A stretch of 64,000 bases of DNA from Hyaloscypha bicolor E (Eukaryota; Ascomycota; Leotiomycetes; Helotiales; Hyaloscyphaceae): contig NW_020194515.1 of NCBI RefSeq assembly GCF_002865645.1, forward strand, positions 558,001 to 622,000, read 5' to 3'. A program made the position numbers and the translations under genes. Position 1 is the first letter of the stretch; every line of letters starts with the position of its first letter. Positions 36,701 through 48,673 of the stretch are shown one piece after another. Under the pieces are notes generated by a model. It ran no database searches. It was not told where the DNA came from and was given only the letters and a program-made list of their open reading frames with translations.

Positions 36701-38270
36701 GGCCTAGCGACTTAAATGTAACCTTATTCTCATCAATTCCGTCTTGAGGCTGCTGTGTGATTGCACTTGGATCAATCTCTGGCCAAGAGGGCACTTCCTC
36801 TCGTCGAGCGTGGATTTGGCCATCCTTAGCAAAGTATAACGTAAACGATGGGTTTTGAAATTTTGGTGTCAGCTTCTCGGGATATGGACGGACGGCTGAG
36901 AAGAGCTTGCCGCCGCGCATAAAGACTTGACGTTCTGCACGTAAGAAATGTCGCATGACACCATGCACATAGAGTCGGCAGCCTGCGGCAATCTTTTTTG
37001 GAAGCTCAGCAAACTCTGTGGCGTCGTCAACTAGGTTCAGCTCTTTGCCAACAGCAGCACCTTCGTAGAACAGGGCATCGACTGGGATCTTTCTCTTGCC
37101 GAGATAGCCTCTTGAAGAGGATTCGGCTGTCGGGAGTTGTTTGGGTTGGCCTCGCCCATTCGAAGACTTGTGAGAGGATGCCTCTCCGACCGAGCTTGGT
37201 GCGTGGTCTGGAGTATCAAGTGTGGGTAGATGGCCTTCAAAGTTGAAACGAATCTCAGGACCATTGCCAGCTTGAGGCACAGGGACCGGCACAAGTCTAT
37301 TCCTGCCATCACTGCCGATGAACGGAATCCCGGGTTCGATGCTCTGGGGAACGTTATGGACAATGTTATCAGCTTCCGTTGGGAGCTCTCGGATTCCGTT
37401 CGAATCAATAGCGGAGGTAATAAGAGTTGGTGCCATGCGTTTTCTCTTTTTGCCGTTGACCTCAACAACAGAAACTGTTCCCGGCTCAATGGTAGGAACT
37501 GGTGTTTCGTTCAGTTCATTTGCGTTGTCTTCAGCAATGTCTTGCATGCCATCGTCAAACTGAGGCTCAAGTTCTTCGGCCGCGTCTGGAAAATCCAACT
37601 TACGCCGCTTGTTCGCAGCTCCATCAGTGAACACGTCCTCTCCTGATGCATTTCGGTTGCCGGCTGCAGTTTCTTCGGAAAATGGAGGTGGTGCCTTCAA
37701 TAAATGAACCCCACTGCCCGCAGCGGCTTCTCCAAGAGAAGAGAATAGTTGCTGCGGTTGTCCAACCAGAACGCCGGGGGCAGAAATGTGACCAGGAAAG
37801 TGCTGCATAAAGTCGTGAACGCTGCGACTGATTGCAGAAGACGCAACGTTCTCGGGATGGTGGGTTCGCTGATACGCTTGATATTGAGCACTTAAAAGAC
37901 GCAGCTCTGCGATGGCGGAATGAACAAATGCTCTTCGGCCAAGAACTCTCAGACCCAAATCCTCTTTCATCACGGTATCGTCGAGGTGCTCCAGAAGAAC
38001 ACTGCCATTGACCTCATGGTGCCTCAGAGCTTGCTCTAGTGAGGAAGGATCGGATATTGTCACGGATGTGGATCGGGGTTGCCACGATCGATTGGTAGTG
38101 CAAAGCTCCTGAACGACTCTTTCAATGTCCCAGTCCCACGGATCACTGCAATCGCCAGTTGTAGCCATTGTCGAAAGCGATGCCGTGGCGGGAGTCATCG
38201 GCGGAGTCGGCAACTGATCCAGCCAGAGGACGATAGAAGCGCCTCGGCCTATAAAGGTGAAATTAGCCAT
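30790..38270 (-). CDS. SNF2-family chromatin remodeller, Rad54/ARIP4-like, with SAM domain
   Basis: Six exons, 38270-34993, 34942-34586, 34537-33957, 33869-33554, 33390-31794 and 31734-30790, make about 2,357 residues. I start at MANFTFIGRG, since the frame upstream lacks a better ATG context. Residues about 43-125 are a SAM-like domain (DWDIERVVQELC; HHEVNGSVLLEHLDDTVM). A long acidic, disordered region follows. The ATPase starts near residue 1165 (RRIKKHQIDGVRFMWNQIV): motif I MGLGKT (~1213), DEAH box (~1354), LTGSPLANN. The helicase C lobe spans about 1620-1760 (VLVFSQSIPTLDFLE; STAAGGLGLNLPSANRV; QAVGRAYRIGQTKPTFVYRF). The order, and the tail after it (RKLSDYLFEPRDVPQKDLTE), match the Rad54L2/ARIP4-ATRX branch. 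It is nuclear, an ATP-driven DNA translocase on chromatin. The C-terminal end is uncertain: a second frame through 30639 (LQKIKRRRQRKSNQIPGWAE) looks coding, reached either by an 82-base intron or by a one-base shift. Confidence 0.9.
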
Positions 38271-39066
38271 GATCGTAAAGTGTGAATTTTGAAGGTAGAG
38301 GTAAAGATGACGACGAGGAATAGATTCAGGAGTGAGTCGAAGGTAATCAACCACAATGCAGATCTAGAGAAGAGGAGGGAGGGGAAAGATCTGAGAGGAG
38401 GTATTGGAAGATGTGGCAAGTTTGGAAGTAGCACAGTGGTTCTCGAGAGGAGGGAAGAATTGGTTCACATACTCTAGACTTGGCCACACGGAATTCTCAA
38501 GACGGCTTGAAGAGTTGAAGACAACATGGAGACCAATCGTTCAGTGTTGGCACGAGATCGTTGGCTCGAGGTTATCACGAAGCCGACATGAAAAGAAGGT
38601 GGAGCGCTTGATCTTCGAGTCAACAGAGAGTAACTAACGAAGCAGGCGGAGGCAGATGTTGTAGGAATGGAGTTTCGTTGGCAGGAAGAAAGAATTGTAT
38701 CGTAGATGAGCGATAGCTGGTGTAGCGATGGAAGGAGCGGCTTAAAGGAGGGGAGATCGTGTCGAAGAAGGTTGAAGTTGTATTCGAAGTTGACTTTGAC
38801 GCGATTCCTGAAGGCAGTCGCGACTGCCGCCGATACGAGAGCCGTCTTATCTTAGCGTGCCTAAATAGGTCTAGTCTATGTCCAATCAAGCCTATCCCAC
38901 TTCTTGGAGGGGGTACCTGTCTTACAAATCGGCTGTGAAAAATGAGCTTTTTATACCACATAGATTCACTATCCTATCTTATTCTATAGGGGAGGAGAGT
39001 GTCGGTCAGAATCATATGCAAAACAAGACCCCGATTTTTCACTTTTCAGAGAGGTGATCTATCGAG
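38271..39066. other. Divergent promoter of SNF2 gene and GSH2
   Basis: Starts lie on both sides, 796 bases apart. A 113-codon minus frame (38620-38961) has no domain. I see no gene and no clear promoter motif. Confidence 0.5.
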
Positions 39067-40807
39067 ATGCCTTCCGGAAAAGCCTCGAACGACGACTACC
39101 CTCCAAAATTGACGGCTTCAGAATCTGAACAGCTTCTTTCGACAGTCAAAGACTGGTCAATAGCCAATGGCTTGGCTGTGAGGCCGCCGGTCTCTCTTGT
39201 CAAAGCTACAGCGGATCCTCACGGAATCCTGGCAACAACCGCACCAGTCACCTTATTTCCAAGTCCTTTCCCTCGAGTATGCTTTGAGCAAGCCAAATCT
39301 ATTCAAAAATCCTACAACAAGTTGTACGCGGCTATTGCACAGGATCAAGAGTTTTTAGGCAACATCATCCAAGAGTGAGTTTCTTCCACTTTTGCTCTGC
39401 CTCAGCAAATTTTCAATCTCTAAATGACGCAATTTCACGGGCTGACCGGAAGCAGAATTCTTGAAGTAGATGAATTCATAGCTCAATTATGGCAAGTGCA
39501 TTTGAAGGTGAAAGATGAAGGTTATGTGCAGGTATAGTCCAGCTCCTTCAAGCCATTGATGTGCTAAAGCCTTCTCAGAACCTCTCGCTTGGTCTGTTCA
39601 GATCAGACTACATGGTTCACCAGAACACATCCGATGCCGCACCCACAATCAAACAGGTTGAATTCAACACAATTGCTTCATCTTTTGGCGGGCTATCTTC
39701 TCAGACTTCAAGATTACACAAGTTAGTCATCCAGGGAGCTACCTCTTTATCCTCCGTGTCACGTGATTGACACTTAGAAGACATCTCTCAGTTCTAGACT
39801 ATTCGCTCCTTGAAAGCTCGCTTCAGGCCAAAGACCTAGACCTCCCTGAGAACGAAAGCACAAAGTCTCTTGCAGCAGGACTAGGAGTTGCGTTTGACAC
39901 ATACAGATCGACCTCTGAACCAATACATGAGTGTTGCATCATCTTCCTGGTCCAAGACCCGGAACGAAATATATTCGACCAAAGACATCTCGAGTATGCA
40001 TTGCAACAAAACAACTCACCAATTCCAGTCTTCCGTCTCCCATTCGGAGAAATTCTCTCACGAACTTCCATAGCAGAAACCCCGAAACGACAGCTTCTGT
40101 ACCATTTACCTAGTAATCCTTTAGAAGTCTTTGAAGTAGCTATTGTATATTTCCGCGCCGGGTACGGACCCACAGACTATCCCGATGACTCGGCATGGAA
40201 AGCACGCCTCCAAATCGAGCGATCAAACGCCATCAAATGTCCAACAATCCTCACCCAACTAGCAGGAGCCAAAAAAGTACAACAAGTTCTCGCCACACCA
40301 ACCTCACCAGAAACACCTTCTATCCTAAAACGCTTCATCAAAGACTCTCCAAAAGAAATCGAAGAGTTAGAGAAAACATTCACAAACATCTATCCCCTTG
40401 ATGACTCGCCCTCCGGTCTCTCAGCCCGAAAGCTCGCCACCGATCATTCAGACTGCAAAGGCTATGTCCTGAAGCCGCAACGTGAAGGAGGCGGAAACAA
40501 CACCTACCGGACCGCCATCCCACCCTTCCTCAAATCTCTCCCAGAAACACACTGGAAATCGTATATCCTGATGGAGATTATCACACCTCCACCAGTCCAC
40601 AACATCATTCTCCGCAACGGAGTTCTGGAACAAGGAGGTGTGATCTGCGAGTTAGGTGTTTATGGGACCTGCCTTTGGGATCAGGGGACGGGAGAAGTGT
40701 TTCATAATGAGGAGGCGGGGTATCTTTTAAGGACGAAGGGGGATAAGAGTGAAGAGGGCGGAGTTGCTGCGGGCTTTGGGAGCATGGATAGTTGTCGATT
40801 GGTGTGA
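39067..40807 (+). CDS. GSH2: Glutathione synthetase
   Basis: Four exons, 39067-39374, 39456-39531, 39579-39721 and 39778-40807, make 518 residues, the expected size for the eukaryotic enzyme. Introns are 81, 47 and 56 bases. Family marks: PFPRVCFEQAKSIQKSYNKL, LSLGLFRSDYMVH, QVEFNTIASSFGGLS, YFRAGYGPTDYP, and the glycine-rich ATP-grasp loop YVLKPQREGGGNN, followed by the C-terminal AGYLLRTKGDKSEEGGVAAG substrate lid. It joins gamma-glutamylcysteine and glycine with ATP in the cytosol as a homodimer, the last step of glutathione synthesis. The third intron contains GTCACGTG (39758-39765), a Cbf1-type site. That is of interest because Cbf1 controls sulfur metabolism in yeast, but an intronic site may be chance. 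No breaks seen. Confidence 0.95.
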
Positions 40808-41219
40808 GGGCGAAGTGACGTGCATTTCTGGTTTGTACGCGCCCTTACAAGAAAAGTGATATATTTCGCTCCTGTACAAGACAGAAGTCGCTCTGTCCCA
40901 ATACGCCAATCTGCGAAGACCCAGAGCCCAGAGCCCACCAACACGAGATGGTAACAGTCGATGTTTCCCGTCGCCTGCCAGTGAACGATATCAACCTAAC
41001 TTGCTGTTGTCTATTTACATTTCCAAAGCCAAACACGAACATAAACACGCATCTCTGCACAAAGGAAAATTGGATTCAGTGATCCAAATTATGAAGAGCC
41101 TTAAACAGACATTCTTCACATGGCGAAACGTTTTAAGCATGCAGTCTTTCATAGCATGAAGTCTTTGCTACATGGCATCTTACCAGACGGTGATGTCTTC
41201 AGCAATCCGAATGTGCTGA
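40808..41219. other. Convergent intergenic region
   Basis: About 410 bases between the stops of GSH2 and the next gene on the minus strand. No gene seen; it probably holds both 3' ends. Confidence 0.5.
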
Positions 41220-42661
41220 TTATCTTTCCTTCATTTGAGACTGGTTGACATACTCTACGATTTGTTCGGTACGCCTGGCCTTGGCAGCCATTTCCGAATT
41301 GTCATCTCCCTCAGCACGCTTCCTCTTTGATGGGAGGCGTGTGCGCTGAGCGGCCGTTGAGGAATTTCCTGCCGTTGGCGACGGTGTTGGCGAGACCGAG
41401 CTGGGAAGGCTTTGGGCATTGCCAGAAGAAAGTTGAGGCGACGAGGAGAAGGAGGTCGCCGGTGTCGAACATTGATCGGAGTTCAGGCCACTGGGAGATG
41501 GGTGGTCCGACTGCTGGCGTTTAGCAGCTTTCTTGGGGCTCTCGTCTCCATTCTTCTCTGTCAAATCGCAGGGGCCATTTCCCTTCTTGCCGCCAGGTTT
41601 CTTTGCGTACTCCTCACCAAGATCGGCAAGGCGCCACATTTCATCTTCCGAATTCGAGAAGAACTCTCGCCCTTTGGTAAGAGCAGAACGGCAACTCTGG
41701 TTAGTTATTCCCGATCTCTTTAGCCCGCCTTCGCCACTACACCATTCTAGGCACATTTCATAGAGGACATTCATTTGTGCCTTTCCACCTGGGATCCTGG
41801 CGAGAATAGTATACAGTCCCCAATTCCAGTTAAATGGTTTTCGGTTGGCTCCAACCGCAATGCCTGCGTTGCCTTTTCGTGGGCACTTCCCGGGAGGAAC
41901 AATGATGTCAATGTGCTCTCCCCAGTTGCCAGGCTCGAGGCCAAGCTGGGAAAGCTTTCCTGCTTCATAGTTGCCCTTAAAAGCCCAATGAGGAGATGGC
42001 TGATCCCACGGCTTGTTGCCATTGAACGACTGGAGAGAGGGTGCAGGTTGGCTTGTTCCTGCGATTGCTGACGGCGACGGGTTCTTTCTTTTGGGCTTCT
42101 TTCTTGACTTCTTGGGGAGATTTAGTTGTGCCGTATACTGCCCGATTTGCGCATCCACTCCAGCAGCATCAGGGTGCTGATGACCCGCAGGAGGTTGGAC
42201 CATTGCAGCCATATTTTCTGCAGGTGCAGCGGGCCGCCCGCACAGGCGGTCAATATATTCCTTATATTCGGGAGGGAGTTCTCGTTCTCTGGGTCCTTCA
42301 GAAGAAGCTCTTTCATAAAAATAAAAGAAAGCAAGGTCGGCTATATCATGTCAGCATACGTCTTTCTGGTTTCTAAGGCGTATGGGAGGATTGAGGGCAA
42401 CTTACGACGAGGACCTGTAATCTTCTTTTGGGCATAAGGATTCTGCCAGCCTGCGCTAACACCTTTAGCCTCTCTCGAACCTCTGGCGATTCCGAAGCCG
42501 CTCGGATTATAGATAGGTCTATTCAGTGAAGGGGCATACTGCGACATGGTCGGAGCTGTCGATGGTTGCTGTTCGATTATGTGAGATGGAGACAATTCTC
42601 TGATAGAGGGTAAGGTTACCTTGTTTGCAGGTAGGTGGTTGAGGAGAGTAGAGATATTCAT
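41220..42661 (-). CDS. Basic nuclear-type protein with possible winged helix
   Basis: Two exons, 42661-42406 and 42340-41220, make 458 residues; the intron is 65 bases. The N-terminal third is disordered (LPSIRELSPSHIIEQQP) up to a conserved-looking stretch, ELPPEYKEYIDRLCGRP. A Lys-rich block PKKSRKKPKRKNPSPSA is a likely nuclear signal. Residues about 225-320 look folded: FNWNWGLYTILARIPGGKAQ, VLYEMCLEWC, CRSALTKGREFFSNSEDEMW. The spacing (helix; helix with EMCLEW; recognition-like helix RSALTKGREFF; strand ending in Trp) resembles a forkhead-type winged helix. That is inference only. The C-terminal 140 residues are Ser/Pro-rich with a second basic patch, LPSKRKRAEGDDN. It is possibly a DNA-binding or chromatin protein. 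The 5' leader holds an 18-base tandem repeat. Confidence 0.75.
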
Positions 42662-42685
42662 GTTGCTTTGTAAAGTGTTTTGTTA

Positions 42686-42773
42686 AAGAAGTATCTGTTG
42701 TTGAAGAAGTATCTGTTGTTGAAGAAGTATCTGTTGTTGAAGAAGTATCTGTTGTTGAAGAAGTATCTGTTGA
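42686..42773 (-). repeat. 18-base tandem repeat in a 5' leader, about five copies
   Basis: The unit gaagaagtatctgttgtt (plus strand) repeats nearly perfectly about five times, the first copy with aaagaag and the last shortened. It starts about 25 bases upstream of the ATG at 42661, so it probably lies in the leader of that mRNA, where it reads as an AAC/CAG/ATAC-rich unpaired stretch. It contains no ATG on the transcript strand. Confidence 0.85.
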
Positions 42774-44571
42774 AGAATTTCAAGGCTGCTTGAGAGTTGA
42801 AAATATTTGATGGAGGTTTGGGGGGATTATGCATGAAGTGCAGCAGCTCAGTTCGAAATGCTGGTTGACTAGATCTGGACTGCTTGAACAGAGGTTGGGC
42901 GTGTGAGATGGAGAGTTGAAAGCCATACTCACACTATGTTACTCTTTTTTACGGGGTATTTTGATACAGCCTGGCTAGGAGCCGCTGAATGTAAATCGAG
43001 GATTCTCGAAGGGGCTTGCTTCTAACTTTTTTGTCAGGAGTTTGGGGCGCCTTCAGATCCCAACTGACTAGAGACAACACCAAGAAAACCACGGATTAGT
43101 GTCGAATAAAGTCGGAAATGACGAGTAATCGAAGTTGATAAGTTAGAATCGTTTCAATGTATAAATTCGAATGTCAACTAAAATTATGGCGCTAAAAAGT
43201 CGTGGTACCACGGAATTGGGATATACTAAGGTATGTTCAACGGAACCTTGTCAACAGAATCAGGTACGTACGCTTCAGTAGCACTAAAATCACGGACAGG
43301 CAAGGAATTCGTATTTTTCAAGAATATTCTGCGTTTCTGTCGTCGTATCAGCGATCGAGGGAGATGACGGGAAGCACGTGGTCTGGAAGCCCTGTTCGAT
43401 TCAATGTGTGACCAAGAAAAAAGTGCGTCGATTGAGTTGCAGCTAAAGATGAGTATGGAATGTGTCCTCAAGGAGGGCCACCCAGGAAGGCTGCAAGTTG
43501 TCGCCCTGAGTATCAGAGAGAGGGAAGGATCGACTCGCAAGACGCGCAAGACTCTCCGAATATTCAAGTTGCAGCGAAACATTTGCAACGGCGATTAATT
43601 AAATGTTTCCAGATAGACTCGGACTTTCAGGGCCCTTTAGGGCTGAGTGTTCCAAGAAAAAGTTGGACACTGTGCACATCAAGTTGAGATTTTGACTCTT
43701 GTCGTATTCGAGCATTTAGAAATTAAGCCTCAGATTCAAAGGTTCTGATTGTTCCGGATTACTCTTGAGCAGTACATTGAGAGCAGGGATACCGTGTGTA
43801 AGATCACCATTCAAGTAGAGTGCTGGGAGGATTTAAGAATGTCTCGATCACGCGGGAGCATCATTTGGCATCTCTCATTGCACCTTGCCCAGTTCGAACA
43901 ATGAGTTTTCCGTCTTGGTAGACGCCTAAAAACAACTTGAACAATAGACCATGTTCAACGCGTGCTTTGGACATTGGCCCCCCTTTTCCAAGCAAAATGT
44001 CCAAGACTTATGTTGGAGACCTTGTTGAACACTAAATACTCCGACGGACAGAAAATTGTAGAAATAGTTGGAACAATGCATTAAATTTCAATTCGATGTC
44101 CCAATAAAAGTCGGGACATTGCACATTGTATATTCTCCTAAAATCTAACAAAGTCTTAAAGATTGAGAATCGCATCGCACCCAATGTTGTACGAAGAAAT
44201 TTGTTGGCATGAAACTGGCCGCGTAGAAGGCAGACTGTTACCGTCTCGGTTGATCGAGCTCTGCGCTTTGGTTCTCTGTTGTCGATAGCGTTGAGGTAAA
44301 ATGCGAACTTTTACCTTGTGCAGTAGCGAAACGTATCCCTTTCTTGTAAATGATGTGCTCTTGATTGTGACTTATGGACTGGAATAGAAATAGCATAAGT
44401 GAGAAGAGATGTATTTGATATGTAGACCCCGCCCCCCCTCGATCTTACAGGTATTGTGCAATTCGTACAGTAATTAACGCCGCCAACTCTCAAATATTCA
44501 TTCGTCACTAACAAAGGGAAGTCGGGTTTCTTTTATCGTGCAGGGGTTGAATAGTGGCATGGACATAGCAT
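42774..44571. other. 1.8 kb without a supported gene
   Basis: Only frames up to 120 codons, all without domains. The region 43690-44200 is AT-richer than its surroundings. I see no RNA gene or mobile element. Confidence 0.45.
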
Positions 44572-45158
44572 CTATTGCTGAGGCTTCTTCGGCGAGAGGA
44601 CCTCGAGTTTTTCTGGGAAAGGGGTCAGTGAGTTGTAGACGATGAGAAGAGGAGAAACTCACGCTGAACTAAGTTCAAAGAGGTTCTGGTCTTGCCCTCC
44701 GCATCTTGGTATGAAGACATTGAGGCATCGCCCTCGACGTAGACCAGAGTTCTGTGTATCAATTAGCCACACCGTCCCTTATTCTCAACACTCCTCGTCA
44801 TTCTCCCAAATTCTCTTGCTTCCCACGACCAATCCATAGTTTTTCCAAAGAAACACAAATTATAGAGAAAAACATACCCCTTATCTAAACTAGCAATAAA
44901 ATCTCTGTGGGGTCCCTCTGGCAAAAAGCTCGTCACCCTAAACCAGCTCGTCTTCTGGTTATCCCTCGGTCCGCTGTTCGTGCCTACCGCATACCGCAAG
45001 ATCTCCTGCCCCGTGCTCGTAGCTTGCCGCTCAGGCGTGTCTGCGAGACGGCCGATGATGGTCATTTTTGCGAAGGAGGAGCGCGCGGGAGCTGTTGAGA
45101 AGGTGCGGGCGCTGAGGGGGAGGGCGCGAGGTGCGCGGCGGAGGAGGAATGAAGACAT
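44572..45158 (-). CDS. RIM1: Mitochondrial single-stranded DNA-binding protein
   Basis: Three exons, 45158-44878, 44751-44663 and 44612-44572, make 136 residues, the length of yeast Rim1. The start MSSFLLRRAPRALPLSARTF is an Arg/Ser-rich mitochondrial presequence ending near the FSTA motif. The OB fold follows: KMTIIGRLADTPERQATSTG, EILRYAVGTNSG, KTSWFRVTSF, then after the first intron TLVYVEGDASMSSYQDAEGK and SLNLVQQKLEVLS. By homology it coats single-stranded mitochondrial DNA during replication, as a tetramer of the bacterial SSB type but without its acidic tail. A second ATG 15 codons upstream (45203) is less likely. ATCACGTG lies about 190 bases upstream of the start. Confidence 0.93.
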
Positions 45159-48100
45159 TGTGATTTTTAGGAGGTTGAAGCTTCTGGGTGGTGGATTGAG
45201 CAAAGGTGGGTTGGTTTGAATCGAATTTTGGATGTGGAGAGGTGTGTCAGTGATGCTGTCGACTGGGGCGCAAGCTGGTAGACCGCGTTCGTGATCTTTC
45301 GCGATCCACGAAAGGGTAGGGGTCGCAAGACTTCAGAAATCGATCACGTGAAGAGGATTAAGATACTCAGAATTTTGGAGGAATGCTGGGTCAATTTATG
45401 CCAGTAGCAGGGTAGTTTTCATGCCTTTAATTTATAGCAAGGGAATCTGGGTTATCGGAGTTTATGCATTCAATTGCTTTGCAGACTTCGTCATTCTCTA
45501 TAAATCATAACGCCCCTTCGAAAGTTGAGTGAGGACCTCGAGTTTTGCATTCTCAAGGCGCCTGGGAATTTATGCTGCTTAATTAGCTAGGGGATCTAAA
45601 TGAGATTTGCAGTGAGAAGCATGAAATTCTCGCGTCGCTAGGTTGTGAACATCGCCCATGTAAGTCACAGAAAAAGACTCATGGCTCCTAACTCCACGCA
45701 TCACTCGACCTTCTCAAATCGTTTTCAAGATATGCCGACAATTAGCTGCAGGGAAGTCGACTCTCAAACGTACAATTTTCCTCTTTGATAAAGACGAAGG
45801 GAGCGTAGACGTTACCCAGGCATGGTTTCCTCGTACGAGCAACAAGAGAACAGTAGATAGGAACTCGGCATTTAATCGAGCCGAATAATCGCAAAGCCAT
45901 TCGGTCCCAAGATTTCCCTCGGGGTAATCTATTTATATTAAAGTCGAGACTCACAGCATGACACCTGCCGTCCTGCAATGTGCCTTTTTGGATGAAGCCT
46001 CGAAGGTGAGCGGAAGGCCTCGTCGTTGAAGCTCGGAAATCAAGGGTTGAAATGTGTGAGATGAGACGGAGATTGGAGAGGTACAACGTGCTCGGCTAAA
46101 TATCATGTCAACGAGGTTGTCAAAACTGTAGGAGACGACATAACGTGGAAATGGCTCAGCTCGCAAATGATTAGGGTCGATAGGAGGATTATGCACACAA
46201 AAACAAGTCATGCAGTGACAAGACGGAAACTCTTGTGAGATTCGGACATGTGATATGTCGATGATGCAGAATATGGCTAGCTGCAGGTGACTTGGTCGAC
46301 GAGGTTGGACAGCGTTGCAGCGTCACTTGAAGGCACGAGTATGTCAACAATGGGGTTCAGAACATGGCCAACCATTGATTGAAGCGTGGGCTGATACGAG
46401 GGAAAGTTGAAGCGGTGAGGCCGGAAGTTCACAACAGCCACACTGATCGCCCAATACTCGAAGTAAGGGGTGGTTTCATATCATTGTACGGAGCAATACT
46501 GAGAGAATCTTGCTTCGAGGAGCAGCGTACGTCACTGAGTTCTCCAAGTGCAGAGGTTTGAATCGTGAGGAAGAGAGGCGTCGATGAACAGACAGACTGC
46601 CGTGTTGACGGGCTATTTTGGGTTAAGAACCAAGTTGTTGTGAATCGAACCCAACCTCCCTTGTCTTGGTGAAGTTGTTTTTGGAGCTCGATCAACGAGG
46701 ATCAAGTGACAACTCAGGAGGTGGCGACAAGAAGTGAAGGAAGAGGAGAAAGAATATGCAAAAATCGAAGAGAAAACCAAATACAGGACAAGACAGGATC
46801 GTGGGTGACCCCTGGAATCTCCCCCAGTCTTGGCCCCGGAATCAGAAGTCTAGAAGGATTCAAGATCCGGGAATCGGGTCGATATCGCGAGCATAAACAG
46901 ATTTTGTTCCACGACGTCGACAGCTTCCCGACTTGGTCCACAATAATAATCCATAGCGGTGCACAGCACACCAAATGGCCTGGGGAACGCGACACGGCGC
47001 AACCGTTATGATCTTCGCCTACCTAGACTATCACCAGATCAACATGAACTTCATCATCCCATAGGACAATGGCGTCAGATAAGATTAAACCCCATTTTGG
47101 GCGTTTTTCTCGAGTCTCCCGAGTCCCGGCCGACTATGACCTGCACGGCTGCACAGAGCCGGTCAGCGCCCAAACTTCAAAGGTTGAAAGGTTGCACTCT
47201 TCAAGCTGGCGGAAACGGGACCCAGAAGCTTGACTGTGTTGGGCCAAGGCTTGCAAGGGAAACGAGTCGCCGAAATTAAACCTGCCATCCCCGGATTTAG
47301 GCTCTTGGAAGTTGGTTCTTGAATCTTGAATCTTGACCCTTCTTGGGTTGCCGTCACTAACTACTGAATCAATAGTGAACAATTGCATGAACAAGGAATC
47401 AGGACAAGAGCTGATGCTGTCATGCTGAAGCTGGACACTGAATGCGGGCACAAATATTGAACATCTTTCTAATAATACCTCGGCAGTGTCTGCACAAAAC
47501 AAAAGTCGCCGACGGACAGGGCAGCAAAAAAGTAACGGCAACGAAAACGGAAGAAAGAAAGGAGAACCCCTGGAGAACCCCCGGAGAACGTGCCACAGCC
47601 ACATCCCGGTTCATGCAGCACTCTCGTCAGCCCAGTGCCCACTGGGCGGCACTCGGGCCAAAAAACCCCAAATCTCGCTTCGGGATTGACTTCTCTCGAA
47701 ACGGCTTGACGTCCACAGCACCTGTCTCCTTCAAGTTTGCATCTCATCACCGCAGACGCCAGCACGGATGCAGGGCGTCTGTCGACGAATCCCACGGCGT
47801 TATTGGTTGCCTTTTGTCATGCGTCGTCCAAGGTCCTGTGGGAATTCCCCGCCCCTGAGATCGATCCCATGATTCCCATCACTCCTGCCGCAGTGCCGTG
47901 GCTTTGACATTGCGAGAGCTGAGAGCTGAGAGCTTCCAACCACCCTCGTGGCACGCAATGCATTGCTGTAATCCCCACATCCAATGGACTGAAACACCTC
48001 TGGCTGGTGAGATACAACGGTTCGAGGACAGCTGTACTTGTACCGCGCGGACGCGGGCCGCAGATACTCAAGAGAGTCAAGCGATGCTGGATTGGTAACC

Positions 48101-48673
48101 AGCTCTTGGAGCTGAGACCAGCCTTGGCCTTTACGAACTCTGCCGAATTCGATTTGATCCCTGGAGCAGATCTCCGCCGGAAACAAGGTTTGGGCGGAGA
48201 GCCACACCAAGGTTAATCCTAAATTCCTAATCTTCTGGTCCCACGGTGCGTCCGACAGTACTCAGCGTCCCTCTCTTCCAGGAAAGCTTTGACTGCTTTT
48301 CATCTCATTTCCTTGAAGCTCCTGTCTCATTATTGGCCAGCGTCTCATGACCTTCATTGGCGAAGACGAGCCCCTCACCCCTGGTGGACCAACCTCCTCG
48401 GCGACCCGGCATCTTTTACCCAAGGCTCTCGCCAGCTTTTCTCTCCTCACGTCTTGTCTTACCCTAAATACGTCCCCCCTCAGTTCTTCAATCAGCTTTT
48501 GCTTCGTGTTTTGTTTTTGGCTGCAAGCAACGCCGGCAGGCACTGCACTCATGCCACCCACGCTCGTTACACTTTGAAAACTTCGACCTGTCGTTCTTTA
48601 GTTTCTTCGAAGATTTCCCCACCGGTAGAACGCTCAGTACCTTCTGGTGTGGTGGGCGTACTCCATAGCCACG
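45159..48673. other. 3.5 kb divergent intergenic region
   Basis: It lies between the RIM1 start and the start of the DUF4203-type gene. Frames of 100-156 codons exist (e.g. 47134-47604 minus; 47442-47858 plus; 47800-48210 minus) but overlap one another on opposite strands and show no domain. A Cbf1-type ATCACGTG is at 45343-45350. Part of 48,200-48,673 (pyrimidine-rich) is probably the leader of the next gene. Confidence 0.45.
45343..45350. promoter_or_regulatory. Cbf1-type site upstream of RIM1
   Basis: ATCACGTG lies about 190 bases upstream of the RIM1 start codon, within normal promoter distance. Role inferred from the motif only. Confidence 0.35.

Noticed and set aside
42686..42773. Regular repeats as a CRISPR-like array
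   Set aside because: The units are directly joined without spacers, and this is a eukaryotic genome; it is a minisatellite.
47134..48210. Frames of 136-156 codons on both strands
   Set aside because: Mutually overlapping on opposite strands, without domains or splice signals.
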